DNA from: Moorella humiferrea
GTDB lineage: Bacteria > Bacillota > DSM-521 > Neomoorellales > Neomoorellaceae
Direction of reading: 5' to 3'
Length of the DNA: 64,000 nucleotides
Assembly (NCBI RefSeq): GCF_039233145.1
Contig: NZ_CP136419.1
Span: 222,001 to 286,000 of the forward strand
Shown here: one piece after another, positions 52,691 to 61,918 of the stretch
How the letters are laid out: the number at the start of each line of letters is the position of its first letter
How positions within the stretch are numbered: the stretch's first letter is position 1
Notes under the pieces: model-generated
What the model was told of the DNA's origin: nothing
The model's input: the letters and a program-made list of their open reading frames with translations, nothing else
The model's database searches: none
Made by a program: the position numbers and the translations under genes

Positions 52691-53473
52691 GTGCGGATAG
52701 CTATTATCGGCGGTTCCGGGGTTTACCATCCGGGGATTTTAGAGGATATCAGGGAGGAAAGGGTTGAAACGCCTTACGGTTCGGCCGTGCTAAAGGTCGG
52801 TACTTATCATGGTGAAGAAATAGGCTTTATGCCCCGCCACGGCGCGAAACACACCGTGCCTCCCCACCGGGTGAATTACCGGGCCAACATCTGGGCCTTG
52901 AAAATGCTGGGAATAGAACGCGTTCTGGCCACGGCCGCAGTAGGTTCTACGAATCCGGCCTACAGGCCGGGAGACTTCGTCATTGTCAATGATTTTCTGG
53001 ACTTTACCAAGACGCGCACGTATACCTTTTTTGAAGGCGGGGAGGCCGGGGTGGTACATACCGATTTTACCACTCCTTACTGCCCCGAACTGCGGCGGCT
53101 TCTTATTGAAACGGCCGCCGAGCTAGGGATCAAAGCCCATGATGGTGGGGTTTATGCATGTACCGAAGGACCCCGTTTTGAAACTCCGGCAGAGATTCGC
53201 ATGATCCGGCAACTGGGCGGCGATCTGGTGGGTATGACCAACGTACCCGAAGTGATTCTCGCCCATGAAGTGGGCCTTTGCTATGGCCTCATTGCCATGG
53301 TAACCAATATGGCGGCCGGGATCTCCACCAAACCTTTGAGCCATGCCGAGGTGCTGGAGATTATGGAGCAGAACGGTAAAAACTTACGGCAACTCATTAT
53401 GACGACCATTCCGAGGATACCCCGGGAAAGAAAATGTTCCTGCAACCTTACGGGCGGTAAAATTGAAGTCTAA
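52691..53473 (+). CDS. mtnP: MTA/MTI phosphorylase family (mtnP-like)
   Basis: Purine-nucleoside phosphorylase of the MTAP branch, 260 residues. Motifs: IIGGSGVYHPGI, phosphate-binding FMPRHGAKHTVPPHRVNYRAN, YACTEGPRFETPAEIR and VGMTNVPEVILAHEVGLCYG. The base-binding segment reads VTNMAAGIS. True MTA phosphorylases have Asp residues there (TDYD-type), whereas Asn is seen in enzymes that use 6-oxopurines such as methylthioinosine, so the substrate may be methylthioinosine. GTG start with GGAAGGAG upstream. The C-terminus has a CSC motif of unknown use. Confidence 0.87.
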   Translation: MRIAIIGGSGVYHPGILEDIREERVETPYGSAVLKVGTYHGEEIGFMPRHGAKHTVPPHRVNYRANIWALKMLGIERVLATAAVGSTNPAYRPGDFVIVNDFLDFTKTRTYTFFEGGEAGVVHTDFTTPYCPELRRLLIETAAELGIKAHDGGVYACTEGPRFETPAEIRMIRQLGGDLVGMTNVPEVILAHEVGLCYGLIAMVTNMAAGISTKPLSHAEVLEIMEQNGKNLRQLIMTTIPRIPRERKCSCNLTGGKIEV

Positions 53474-53488
53474 CTGGAGGCGTAAAAA

Positions 53489-54739
53489 ATGAAGGCAATG
53501 ATCCGGGAACCGGCCCTGGCCCCTGAGGGCCTGTTAAAAATCGAGTGGGTTCAAAAACACATGCCGATCCTAAATGAGATCCGCCGCGATTTTAGCGAGC
53601 GGCGGCCCTTCGCCGGGATGCGTGTGGGCATCTGCCTGCACCTGGAAGCGAAAACGGCCTACCTCGCCCTGGTCCTCAAAGCGGGCGGGGCGGAAGTCGC
53701 CATATGCGGTTCTAATCCTTTATCCACCCAGGACGACGTCTGCGCCGGGCTGGCCGAACAAGGGGTAGCCGTTTATGCCCATCACGGCTGTACGGCTGAA
53801 GAATATAATACCTTTCTGAATAAAGTTTTGGATACCAGGCCGGAACTAGTCATCGACGACGGCGGTGATCTGGTCCACCTCCTGCACACCGACCGCAGAG
53901 AGCTTCTGCCGGATATTATCGGCGGCGCCGAGGAGACGACCACCGGTATTTTGCGTCTTAAAGCCATGGAAGCCGAAGGAACCCTGGCCTTCCCCATGGT
54001 CGCCGTCAACAACGGCGCCTGCAAACACCTTTTTGACAACCGTTACGGTACCGGTCAATCTACCTGGGACGGCATCATGCGGACCACCAATTTGACGGTC
54101 TGCGGCAAAACGGTGGTAGTGGCGGGTTACGGCTGGTGCGGTAAAGGCGTGGCCATGCGGGCTAAAGGCCTGGGGGCGCGGGTGATCGTTACCGAGGTCG
54201 ACCCCATAGCCGCCAATGAAGCCCTTATGGACGGTTTCCAGGTCATGCCGATGATCGAGGCGGCCAAATTGGGTGACTTTTTTGTAACGGTCACGGGCTG
54301 CACCAACGTTATCCGCGCCGAACATTTCACCGTGATGAAAGACGGGGCGATACTGGCCAACGCCGGCCATTTCGATGTCGAAATCAACAAAAATGATCTC
54401 ATGGCCATGGCCCAGAGCCACCGTCCGGCGCGGCGCAATATTGAAGAATTTGTCTTGAAAGACGGCCGGCGCCTGTACCTTTTGGCCGAGGGGCGCCTGG
54501 TCAACATAGCGGCCGCCGACGGCCATCCGGCGGAGATAATGGACCTTTCCTTTGCCCTGCAGGCCCTGTCCCTGGAATATCTAATCAACAATGCCGGTCA
54601 GCTGCCGCCCAAAGTCCTGCCTGTGACCAGGGAAATCGACCTTAAAGTAGCTTCCCTGCGTTTAAAAGCCCTGGGTGTAGAGATAGACGAGCTTACGCCG
54701 GAGCAACAGCGCTACCTGGCAAGCTGGCGCCACGATTAG
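53489..54739 (+). CDS. ahcY: Adenosylhomocysteinase family protein
   Basis: NAD-dependent hydrolase of S-adenosylhomocysteine (or S-inosylhomocysteine in methanogen relatives) to homocysteine, 416 residues. Motifs: [69 protein letters not shown], the NAD site [20 protein letters not shown] and NAGHFDVEI. It is the shorter prokaryotic form. GGAGG precedes the ATG 15 bases after mtnP. Its last 4 bases overlap the convergent LD-carboxypeptidase gene. No SAM-salvage genes other than these are in view. Confidence 0.94.
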   Translation: MKAMIREPALAPEGLLKIEWVQKHMPILNEIRRDFSERRPFAGMRVGICLHLEAKTAYLALVLKAGGAEVAICGSNPLSTQDDVCAGLAEQGVAVYAHHGCTAEEYNTFLNKVLDTRPELVIDDGGDLVHLLHTDRRELLPDIIGGAEETTTGILRLKAMEAEGTLAFPMVAVNNGACKHLFDNRYGTGQSTWDGIMRTTNLTVCGKTVVVAGYGWCGKGVAMRAKGLGARVIVTEVDPIAANEALMDGFQVMPMIEAAKLGDFFVTVTGCTNVIRAEHFTVMKDGAILANAGHFDVEINKNDLMAMAQSHRPARRNIEEFVLKDGRRLYLLAEGRLVNIAAADGHPAEIMDLSFALQALSLEYLINNAGQLPPKVLPVTREIDLKVASLRLKALGVEIDELTPEQQRYLASWRHD

Positions 54740-55674
54740 GGCATAAGTGCCGTCTCAAGGTAGGTCAGGGTACAGGCCGTCGCATCCAAATGGGCGCGGA
54801 TGCCCAGGGGCAGGGTGGCCTGAGCGAAAAGATGGCCTGCGGGCAGCCCGTAAAAACAGGGACGTCCCAAGGGCGCCAGATTATCCCTGATGACTTCCAG
54901 GGCTTCCGGATAGAAGTAGGAAGTGCCATAGGTAAAGCTTCCCAGGACAATACCCCCTGCCGCCTCCAGCTTGCCGGCAAGTTTGAGCTGTGTCAGCAGG
55001 CGGTCGAGGCGGTAAGGGGGCTCATCTACTTCTTCGAGGAAGAGGATTTTTCCCTGGGTGTTGATTTCAAAGGGCGTACCCAGGGTAGCCGTCACCAGGG
55101 AAAGGTTGCCCCCGACGACCACTCCCTCGGCCCTCCCGGGGAAAATGGTTACCGCCGGGGGCAATCCCGGAGCCGGAGGGATGCTGCCCAGGGGGGCAGG
55201 CACCATCAGGGCGCGCAAGAGGCACTGCAGGGTATAAGGTGACAGGTTTTTACCGCCCAGCTCGGGATAGAGCATGGGCCCGTGAAAGGTCACCAGGCCG
55301 ATTTGGTTGAACACCAGATGCAACGCGGTAATATCGCTGTAGCCGACAAAGATTTTAGGGTGGCGACGAATAAGTTCTAAATCAAGGCCCCCCAGGAGGC
55401 GCAGGGCCCCGTAACCGCCACGCAGGCAGAAAACGGCCTTTACCTCGGGATTAATAAACATTTCATGTAAATCGGCCAAGCGCCGGCCGTCGCTTCCGGC
55501 CAGATAACCGTTTGCTTCGCCGATGTAGCGGCCGGTGCGCACTTTAAAGCCATGGTTGAGCAGCAAGTCTGTCCCCCGGGCCAGGTAACTTTGTTCCGGG
55601 AGGGGGCTGGCCGGGGCAATGATGGCCACTAAGTCTCCCAGGCGTAAGGCGGCAGGTTTTATGATTGCGCCCAA
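54736..55674 (-). CDS. LD-carboxypeptidase (S66 family)
   Basis: Cytoplasmic muropeptide L,D-carboxypeptidase (LdcA/MccF-like), 312 residues, used in peptidoglycan recycling or peptide-antibiotic immunity. Catalytic Ser lies in [14 protein letters not shown] (after the [12 protein letters not shown] segment); Glu in [15 protein letters not shown] and His in [15 protein letters not shown] complete the expected triad. TTG start 7 bases after GGAGG. Ends 4 bases inside ahcY. Confidence 0.9.
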   Translation of the reverse strand: MGAIIKPAALRLGDLVAIIAPASPLPEQSYLARGTDLLLNHGFKVRTGRYIGEANGYLAGSDGRRLADLHEMFINPEVKAVFCLRGGYGALRLLGGLDLELIRRHPKIFVGYSDITALHLVFNQIGLVTFHGPMLYPELGGKNLSPYTLQCLLRALMVPAPLGSIPPAPGLPPAVTIFPGRAEGVVVGGNLSLVTATLGTPFEINTQGKILFLEEVDEPPYRLDRLLTQLKLAGKLEAAGGIVLGSFTYGTSYFYPEALEVIRDNLAPLGRPCFYGLPAGHLFAQATLPLGIRAHLDATACTLTYLETALMP

Positions 55675-55713
55675 AGATTAGCCTCCTTTTATACTTCTCT
55701 CCAGGCTGGCATT

Positions 55714-55913
55714 GTTTTCGCTCGCTCCCAGGCCCTCGCGGATCAGCCTAAGGCTCAGCCTCAGGCTCGGGCGTGGTTTCCCGGCCTATTCGGCATCCTT
55801 GCCTCAAAGGCCGGCCTCGGACCTCCTGTCCTCGGCCCCGCCCTCGCTCCTCGGCTTCGCCACGGCTGTTCAACCGCTCGGTCCAAGTCGCTCGCTCCAA
55901 ACAAATGGCAGCC
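55714..55913. repeat. Palindromic intergenic element, copy B
   Basis: Imperfect inverted arms GGCTGGCATTGTTT (55714-55727) and AAACAAATGGCAGCC (55899-55913) enclose about 170 bases. TCGCTCGCTCC occurs as a direct repeat at 55728-55738 and 55888-55898. Bases 55826-55849 are the reverse complement of the 24-bp core of copy A. It fills most of the 368-base gap between the LD-carboxypeptidase and DUF1540 genes; the rest of that gap shows nothing clear. Confidence 0.7.
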
Positions 55914-56042
55914 AGTTATTTTCATTCTTCTGTTGGTGCCGCTATCAAGTGGCATGAGTGTCTCTGTTCATAATATATGCTTGAAGGCAAATAAAAACGG
56001 CAGGTGGTTTCCTGCCGTTAATGCTACTTTATACACAAACGA

Positions 56043-56285
56043 TTATTTACGGGTAATACCGTCGGCGTTTTTTTCCGCAGAGCCTTTAGCAACGAAAGTC
56101 TTGCAGCAGGTTTCGGCGGAAGATTTAACGGGTGTGGCCGAAATGCTGCCGGCCATGGGGGCGTCGACGTTCTGGGGCTGGGAATGGCTCATGGCGTCAG
56201 AAGTAATCAAAATCTGGGAAGCATCACAGACGTTACCGCTGGACCAATAGTGGCAGTTGTTAACGCTGCAGGTAATGCGCGGCAT
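56043..56285 (-). CDS. DUF1540-domain Cys-rich protein
   Basis: Protein of 80 residues starting MPRITCSVNNCHYWSSGNVC. The DUF1540 pattern C-x4-C-x-YW...C-x-A and the closing ETCCKTF are present, likely binding metal. Such proteins are common in spore-forming Clostridia and of unknown function. ATG at 56285 chosen because GGAGGT lies 6 bases upstream. Confidence 0.85.
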   Translation of the reverse strand: MPRITCSVNNCHYWSSGNVCDASQILITSDAMSHSQPQNVDAPMAGSISATPVKSSAETCCKTFVAKGSAEKNADGITRK

Positions 56286-56423
56286 TAAAAACACCTCCGC
56301 AAAAATAGAGTTTGTTTTTAAATACTGTCTCCTTGATGGGAGCCCTTTATACTCGCTTAAGGGTGGTAGATATAATTTACAAGCCACCGGTATATACTAA
56401 TTTTGAAGTTTTGGTGAAGTTCC

Positions 56424-56452
56424 TTGACAAAGTTGAAACCGGTAAATAAGAT
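56424..56452 (+). promoter_or_regulatory. Promoter of the SHOCT-htpX-psp operon
   Basis: TTGACA, 17-base spacer, TAAGAT. A second possible extended -10 (TGCTAAAAT, 56478-56486) lies closer to the first gene. Confidence 0.6.
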
Positions 56453-56507
56453 CAACTTAAACAACCCAACCCTAACTTGCTAAAATTAACAGAGGGGGCT
56501 ATTATAA

Positions 56508-56744
56508 ATGATGTGGGGATTTTATGGCAACTGGGGGATGGGCTTCTGGATGCTGATGTGGTGGGTGCTTTTAATTAGCATCCTAGTCCTGGCGGTTTAC
56601 GGCCTGGTAAGCCTTATAAACCGCCGCGCCGTTCAGCAACCGGCGCTTCATCCCGATCCCCTGGCGATATTGAAGGAACGTTATGCAAGGGGTGAAATCA
56701 CCACCGACGAATACCGCAGTATGCGGCAGGAATTGTTGGAGTGA
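56508..56744 (+). CDS. SHOCT-domain small membrane protein
   Basis: Protein of 78 residues. A Trp/Met/Gly-rich start (MMWGFYGNWGMGFWMLMW) leads into one transmembrane segment (about residues 12-36). The SHOCT motif occupies the C-terminus (DPLAILKERYARGEITTDEYRSM). Such proteins are often in stress or export operons. AGGGGG precedes the ATG. It is the first gene of the membrane-stress operon, 20 bases before htpX. Confidence 0.8.
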   Translation: MMWGFYGNWGMGFWMLMWWVLLISILVLAVYGLVSLINRRAVQQPALHPDPLAILKERYARGEITTDEYRSMRQELLE

Positions 56745-56764
56745 AATTTAGGGGGAGGGTATCT

Positions 56765-57661
56765 ATGCGACGCCAAATCGGCAGTGATGCCGGTTTAACT
56801 GCACGAATGTTTTTAACGATGTTTTTACTTGCCGCCGTATATCTATTTTTCTTGGTAGTCTTATGGCAGGCTGGTGTTAGCTATACAGGTATTATCATTT
56901 TCGTCGGTATAATGCTCGCCGTCCAGTATTACTTTTCCGATCGCATGGTTCTCTGGTCCATGGGCGCCCGGGAGGTATCGCCCGCTGAGGCCCCCGAGCT
57001 CCACGCCATGGTGGAGAGGCTGGCCGCTCTGGCCGACTTACCTAAACCCAGGGTGGCCATTGTCGATACGCCCATGCCCAACGCCTTTGCTACCGGCCGC
57101 AACCCGGCCAACGCCGTGGTGGCGGTGACGACGGGGATTTTGGCACGCCTTGATCCCCCTGAACTGGAAGCGGTTCTGGGGCATGAATTGAGTCATATTA
57201 AAAACCGGGATATGACGGTCCTGACCCTGGCCAGCTTTTTTGCCACCGTTGCTTCTTTCATCGTCCAGAACTTCTTTTATTGGGGCGGCGCCTTTGCCGG
57301 CCGCGACCGGGACGAGCGCAACAACACCATGCTGGTTTATCTGGTATCTTTAGTGGTGTGGGTGTTGAGTTATTTCCTCATTCGCGCCCTGTCCCGCTAC
57401 CGCGAGTTTGCCGCCGATCGGGGTGCAGCCATCCTAACCGGCGCCCCGGGCCAGCTGGCTTCGGCCCTGATAAAGATCAGCAATACCATGGCCCGTGTCC
57501 CCGAACGGGACTTGCGCCAGGCGGAAGCCTTCAACGCCTTCTTTATCATCCCAGCTTTAAGCGGTAACAGCATTATGGAGCTTTTTTCCACCCATCCTTC
57601 CCTGGAACGCCGTCTGGCCTACCTGCGCAGGCTGGAACGGGAAATGGAGGGCTGGCGGTGA
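56765..57661 (+). CDS. htpX: Membrane zinc metalloprotease HtpX
   Basis: M48 protease of 298 residues that degrades damaged membrane proteins. Active site is LGHELSHIKNRD (HExxH) with the downstream Glu in SRYREFAADRGAAILTG. Two N-terminal and two internal transmembrane segments give about four spans. ATG at 56765 has GGGGGAGGG just upstream; a GTG at 56741 is less likely. Its stop overlaps the start of the pspAB gene. Confidence 0.94.
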   Translation: MRRQIGSDAGLTARMFLTMFLLAAVYLFFLVVLWQAGVSYTGIIIFVGIMLAVQYYFSDRMVLWSMGAREVSPAEAPELHAMVERLAALADLPKPRVAIVDTPMPNAFATGRNPANAVVAVTTGILARLDPPELEAVLGHELSHIKNRDMTVLTLASFFATVASFIVQNFFYWGGAFAGRDRDERNNTMLVYLVSLVVWVLSYFLIRALSRYREFAADRGAAILTGAPGQLASALIKISNTMARVPERDLRQAEAFNAFFIIPALSGNSIMELFSTHPSLERRLAYLRRLEREMEGWR

Positions 57662-58230
57662 AATTCTGGGACGCCCTCCTGGGGCGTACCAGGGTACCGC
57701 CTGCCAAGACAGAACCCCTTTTTACCTTAAGTACGGCCGTAGTTACCCTGGAAGGCGAACTGGGGTGGCAGCCGGCCGGGCGCGCAGGTATAGTTTTACG
57801 ACCGGGAGAAGACAGTCTGTACGCAGCCGCCGCGGAAGAGACGGAACAGCTTGTCGCCCTGGCGGCTAAGGAAATGCGGGGACGTCTGGAGACGCCGAAG
57901 GATGAATACGGCTATCAATGGTTTATTTTCAGCGATGATGAATGGGAAGATTTAGTATCCCTGGTTCATATGGCCGGCCGGAACTTAAGTGATCAAGGCG
58001 CTGGCGACCGCCTGCTGGCGGCGGTGTTCAAGTTGTATAACAAGGGGAAGACTTTATATTTGATTTTTAACTATAAACGCGGGGCCTTTTATCCCTTTAT
58101 CCCCCTTGATGAAAGTAATAAGAAAAGGGACAACGCCGGTGAAATACGCCTGGCGGCTTTGATGGAAAAGGAACTTCCCTGGGAAAAGGACATTGCCCGG
58201 TGGTATCCCCTGTGGGGCTGCCCGGTATGA
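57658..58230 (+). CDS. pspAB: PspA-associated protein PspAB
   Basis: Protein of 190 residues starting MKFWDALLGRTR, matching the PspAB group that is found with htpX and pspA. Trp-rich motifs GYQWFIFSDDEWEDLV and a C-terminal DIARWYPLWGCPV are notable. No catalytic residues seen. GTG start overlaps the htpX stop (GTGA) and pspA follows at 16 bases, so it is clearly part of the operon. Confidence 0.75.
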   Translation: MKFWDALLGRTRVPPAKTEPLFTLSTAVVTLEGELGWQPAGRAGIVLRPGEDSLYAAAAEETEQLVALAAKEMRGRLETPKDEYGYQWFIFSDDEWEDLVSLVHMAGRNLSDQGAGDRLLAAVFKLYNKGKTLYLIFNYKRGAFYPFIPLDESNKKRDNAGEIRLAALMEKELPWEKDIARWYPLWGCPV

Positions 58231-58246
58231 AAGGAGCCTTGTATTT

Positions 58247-58948
58247 ATGGGACTTCTCTCGCGTATGTCGACAATATTTAAAGCCAAGATGAGCAAAATA
58301 CTCGATCAAGTAGAAAATCCCCAGGAAACATTGGAGTATTCCTATAAACGCCAGCTGGAAATGCTTCAAAGCGTTAAACGTAATCTTGCCGACGTCGTCG
58401 CCTCTAAAAAACGTCTGGAGCTCCAGGTCATAAAGCTTAAGGACAGCCAGAAGAAGTTGGAAGACCAGGCCCGTAAGGCCCTGGAGCTGGGGCGGGAGGA
58501 TTTAGCCGTTACCGCCCTGGAACGCAAGGCCGCCATTCAACAGCAACTGGATGGGCTGGAAGAGCAGATTAAAGGGTTGGAGACAGAACAGGCAAAACTC
58601 GCAGCCGTAGAGGCCAAGCTCCAGGCCAAGGTGGAGGCCTTCCGGACCAAGAAAGAAATACTCAAGGCCCAGTATTCGGCGGCCCAGGCCCAGGTCAAAA
58701 TCGGCGAGGCGGCCACCGGCCTTTCAGAAGAACTGGCCGACGTATCCCTGGCCATCCAGCGGGCCGAAGAAAAGACGGAGCAAATGCGGGCGCGGGCGGC
58801 CGCCATTGATGAGCTGGTAAACTCCGGTATTCTGGAAGACGCCCTGGAGCCGGCCGATCCCCTTGAGCGGGAGCTGCGCCAGGCCGGGGCCGCCACCCAG
58901 GTGCAGGCGGAGCTGGAGCGGCTGAAGAAAGAGGTGGGTAAAGGTTGA
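58247..58948 (+). CDS. pspA: PspA/IM30 membrane-stress protein
   Basis: ESCRT-III-like membrane-remodelling protein of 233 residues, nearly all helical. It begins MGLLSRMSTIFKAKMSKILDQVENPQETLEYSYK, a typical PspA/Vipp1 helix alpha0-alpha1 start. Charged coiled coil covers residues 40-170. It stabilises membranes under stress. ATG at 58247 chosen for AGGAG upstream; the longer frame overlaps pspAB. Confidence 0.93.
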   Translation: MGLLSRMSTIFKAKMSKILDQVENPQETLEYSYKRQLEMLQSVKRNLADVVASKKRLELQVIKLKDSQKKLEDQARKALELGREDLAVTALERKAAIQQQLDGLEEQIKGLETEQAKLAAVEAKLQAKVEAFRTKKEILKAQYSAAQAQVKIGEAATGLSEELADVSLAIQRAEEKTEQMRARAAAIDELVNSGILEDALEPADPLERELRQAGAATQVQAELERLKKEVGKG

Positions 58949-59223
58949 TTATTCGCATTTTAACCGAGGGGCAGTACCGCCTTGAAGGTGAAGCCCTGGG
59001 AGAGCTGGACCGCCTCGATGACAAAATGCTGGATGCCCTGGCGGCGGGCGATAGAAAAGGATACGAGGAGCAATTCCGGGAGGTGCTGGCCTTAATCCGG
59101 GGACGGGGCAGCCGCCTTCCCGATACCGAACTGGTGGAATCGGATCTCATACTTCCTGCCCCGGACACTACCTTTGAAGAGGCCTGTAAACTTTTCAGCG
59201 AATATCCGCGAAATCTCCTTTAA
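58945..59223 (+). CDS. pspAA: PspA-associated protein PspAA
   Basis: Protein of 92 residues (MIIRILTEGQYRLEGEALGELDRLDD) matching the PspAA group that partners PspA in Actinobacteria and some Firmicutes. TTG start overlaps the pspA stop. It ends the operon and is followed by a terminator. Role in PspA control is inferred from the family. Confidence 0.85.
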   Translation: MIIRILTEGQYRLEGEALGELDRLDDKMLDALAAGDRKGYEEQFREVLALIRGRGSRLPDTELVESDLILPAPDTTFEEACKLFSEYPRNLL

Positions 59224-59237
59224 GATAAGAAAAAAGG

Positions 59238-59264
59238 CAGGTATCAATACGATACCTGTTTTTA
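59238..59264 (+). terminator. Terminator after the psp operon
   Basis: CAGGTATC/GATACCTG 8-pair stem with a 5-base loop, then TTTTTAT. Confidence 0.9.
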
Positions 59265-59286
59265 TATACCCGTATAAGGAAAAATA

Positions 59287-59295
59287 TGGTAAAAT
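59287..59295 (+). promoter_or_regulatory. Extended -10 promoter of the SLH-like gene
   Basis: TGGTAAAAT, 35 bases ahead of the ATG; no clear -35. Confidence 0.45.
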
Positions 59296-59329
59296 AGAAG
59301 CTGATAATTAAGAAACTGGAGGGGAGATT

Positions 59330-60580
59330 ATGCGCAGGGCGAGTTTAGCCGGGTTGATTATGTTTTTTATGCTCCTGCCGTGGAATACGGCCTGGGCTGG
59401 CCCATCCGAGGGGGCTCTTTTATCCCTGTTGCCGCCCCAGGAGGCAACAGGGGCGTTGCTGACGAGGGGAGGCTTTGCCGTCATGCTGGCGGCTGCGGCT
59501 AGAATAAAAAGTGAAGGCGACGATCCTGTGCTGCCGGCGGATGTTCCGGCAGACAGCTGGTATGCCCGGGCGCTACAGGCCCTCTGGCGGGAAGGATATA
59601 TTCAAGGTTACCCCTACGGCCAGTTGCGACCCGAACAAGAAATAACAAATCTGGAGGCGGCAATCATGACGGCCAGGGCCCTGGGGCTACCTAATGAAAT
59701 AAATGCGCCTAACGATGAATTACCTCCCCAAAAAGATATACCTTACGGTTTCAACCAGTATGCCTTTTTACAGCGCCACGGCCTTTTGCCTCCAGGGGAC
59801 CCCATGGCCGTATTAACACCGGCGGCGGCTGCCAAATGGCTGGCGGAGGTTTTCAGCTCTGATGCCCGTGCTAAGGATCTAGTAGAAAAATGCCGCCAGG
59901 CCCTGGCGGCACAGCAGAAGATTGCTACCAGGGGCAAAATAGGCCTTCACCTTAAAAGCCGCCCCGGTTTGCCCTTTACTGAAGAAATCGATCGCCAGGC
60001 GGTGACGGGCGAAGTAGTAAGCGAGGTCGTCCTGCCGGGACAGGTATATCAGGCCGTTGATTTTAAATTAGAAGGCGGCAAGACTTTGCACCTTGAGCAG
60101 TTTGCCGAAAACGGCAGTCTTTACCGGCGCATTGCCGAAAATCCCGGCCAGAGCGGGGAATGGGAGAAGTTAAACCGGGCCCCCGATGTAACCTATGTGA
60201 TGCGCCAGCAGCAAAACCTCGGTCTTCCGGCAGGTCTCTTTCCTTATTTACGCTACCGTTTCCTTGGGACAAGTAGAATCGCCGATCAGGAGGTTTTAGG
60301 TATAAGCTTTTATACACGTACGTATTCGCCGTCCTGGCCGGGGACGTCCCCAGTGCCGTTCTTTCCCGGTGAAGGACTGGGCGCCTACTTTAACCAACCG
60401 CCGCAGCCCATCCGGTCCCTTTCCTACTGGGGTGTAATCTACCTTAAACCTCGGACCTATTTACCTGTCAAAAGCGGGGTTAACCTTATCATGGCCTTTA
60501 ACCCACCCAATCCGGGACAACCGGCGCCGGTGGCGGCCATGGAACTCTACTATCAGGTCGACGTTTACCGTTTCCGGTGA
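59330..60580 (+). CDS. Exported SLH-like domain protein, unknown function
   Basis: Exported protein of 416 residues. A signal peptide ends near TAWAG. Residues 40-185 resemble S-layer homology repeats (LTRGGFAVMLAAAAR, DVPADSWYARALQALWREGYIQGYPYGQLRPEQEITNLEAAIM), which bind pyruvylated wall polymers. The C-terminal 220 residues (from about HLKSRPGLPF) are not recognised. Ends 16 bases inside the convergent dedA gene. GGAGGGGAG precedes the ATG. Confidence 0.8.
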   Translation: MRRASLAGLIMFFMLLPWNTAWAGPSEGALLSLLPPQEATGALLTRGGFAVMLAAAARIKSEGDDPVLPADVPADSWYARALQALWREGYIQGYPYGQLRPEQEITNLEAAIMTARALGLPNEINAPNDELPPQKDIPYGFNQYAFLQRHGLLPPGDPMAVLTPAAAAKWLAEVFSSDARAKDLVEKCRQALAAQQKIATRGKIGLHLKSRPGLPFTEEIDRQAVTGEVVSEVVLPGQVYQAVDFKLEGGKTLHLEQFAENGSLYRRIAENPGQSGEWEKLNRAPDVTYVMRQQQNLGLPAGLFPYLRYRFLGTSRIADQEVLGISFYTRTYSPSWPGTSPVPFFPGEGLGAYFNQPPQPIRSLSYWGVIYLKPRTYLPVKSGVNLIMAFNPPNPGQPAPVAAMELYYQVDVYRFR

Positions 60581-61170
60581 CGCCGCCAGTAAAGGAATAA
60601 TAAAAGGATCAGGCCGGCAACTACCACCCCATCAAAACGGTGGAAGAGGGGACCCAGGGTATTCCAGTTGGCTCCTAGCTGTCTTCCTATGTAGACTAAG
60701 AGGATGGACCAGGGAAGGGACCCCAGGAAGGTATAAACGACAAAACGGCCGAAGGGCATGGCGGCTATACCGGCGGGTAGGGAAATAAAAGTACGGATGA
60801 CTGGCAGGAGTCTCGTAAAAAAAACAGTTGCTTCGCCGTAGCGCTGAAACCATCTTTCGGCGGCGGCGAATTCTTTTTCAGAGAAAAAGATGTAGCGTCC
60901 ATACTTTCTTAAAAATGGGCGACCGCCCCTAAGACCTATATAGTAAGCGATAATGGAACCGATGGTACCGCCGATGGTGCCGGCAAAGACGGCGCCCCAG
61001 AAGGTGAGCTGCCCGGTGCTTACCAGGTAACCGCCAAAGGGCAAGATGACCTCGCTGGGTAGAGGCACACAGGCACTTTCAATGGCCATCCCGATGGCCA
61101 GACCTGCATAACCGAGGGAAACGATGAAATCCGTTATAATGCGGAAAATTGGCGCCAAAATACTTTCCAA
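60565..61170 (-). CDS. DedA-family membrane protein
   Basis: Polytopic membrane protein of 201 residues with about five spans. Family marks: MAIESACVPLPSEVILPFGGYLVSTG and FTRLLPVIRTFISLPAGIAAMP. DedA proteins are linked to undecaprenyl-phosphate and phospholipid flipping and proton-dependent homeostasis. TTG start with GGAGGAG upstream. Single gene. Confidence 0.93.
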   Translation of the reverse strand: MESILAPIFRIITDFIVSLGYAGLAIGMAIESACVPLPSEVILPFGGYLVSTGQLTFWGAVFAGTIGGTIGSIIAYYIGLRGGRPFLRKYGRYIFFSEKEFAAAERWFQRYGEATVFFTRLLPVIRTFISLPAGIAAMPFGRFVVYTFLGSLPWSILLVYIGRQLGANWNTLGPLFHRFDGVVVAGLILLLFLYWRRHRKR

Positions 61171-61313
61171 AACCGTTTTCTCCTCCTTATTCGGCCGTCG
61201 TTAATAATTATACCAGGTGCACCGGCGACCAACAACCTTCTCTTTTTCCCGAACTGCGTTATAATAGATTTATCTAAAGCTGCTTTAAAGGGCAAGGAAG
61301 GAGTAAGGTAACG

Positions 61314-61895
61314 TTGTCGGTGGTTGAGCTGTTAAAAGAAAAAATCCGTCAGGAAGGGCGGGTCATAGGTGAAGACATCCTGAAAGTCGATTCCTTTTTG
61401 AACCATCAAATCGATCCGGTGTTGATGCTGGAGGTAGGCAGGGAATTTGCCCGGCGTTTTGACGGTACGGGCATCACGAAGGTCCTCACCGTAGAAGCTT
61501 CGGGAATAGCCGTGGCCCTTATGACGGGCCTAAGCCTCCGGGTACCTGTGGTATTCGCCAAAAAAAAGCAGCCGTCCACCATGGACGGCGACACCTACTG
61601 CGGCCGCGTGCGTTCTTTTACCAAAGAAGAGGTAGTGGAAATAGTGGTAGCCGGCAGTTATCTGGGAGCGGATGATCGTGTTTTAATTATAGATGATTTC
61701 CTGGCTTCCGGAGAAGCCGCGCGGGGATTAATTAAAATCGTGCGGCAGGCCGGGGCCACCCTGGTAGGCATTGGTACGGTCATAGAAAAAGTTTTCCAGA
61801 GCGGTGGAGATGCCCTGAGGGAACAGGGAATACGCGTGGAAGCCCTGGTACAGATCGGCAGTTTGAGCGGGGGGCAGATTGAATTTTTAAATTAA
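61314..61895 (+). CDS. xpt: Xanthine phosphoribosyltransferase
   Basis: Purine salvage enzyme converting xanthine and PRPP to XMP, 193 residues. The PRPP-binding motif is VLIIDDFLASGEAARG; start motif ILKVDSFLNHQIDP and VVFAKKKQPSTM match Xpt. TTG start; GTG two codons later is an alternative, AAGGAG upstream. A TATAAT lies at 61260-61265. No purine riboswitch was seen in the 140-base leader. Confidence 0.93.
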   Translation: MSVVELLKEKIRQEGRVIGEDILKVDSFLNHQIDPVLMLEVGREFARRFDGTGITKVLTVEASGIAVALMTGLSLRVPVVFAKKKQPSTMDGDTYCGRVRSFTKEEVVEIVVAGSYLGADDRVLIIDDFLASGEAARGLIKIVRQAGATLVGIGTVIEKVFQSGGDALREQGIRVEALVQIGSLSGGQIEFLN

Positions 61896-61918
61896 TTTTT
61901 TTAACCGGCAGGATTTTT

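Noticed and set aside
61171-61313. Purine riboswitch upstream of xpt
   Set aside because: No conserved loop-loop elements or aptamer stem could be found in the leader, only a promoter-like TATAAT.
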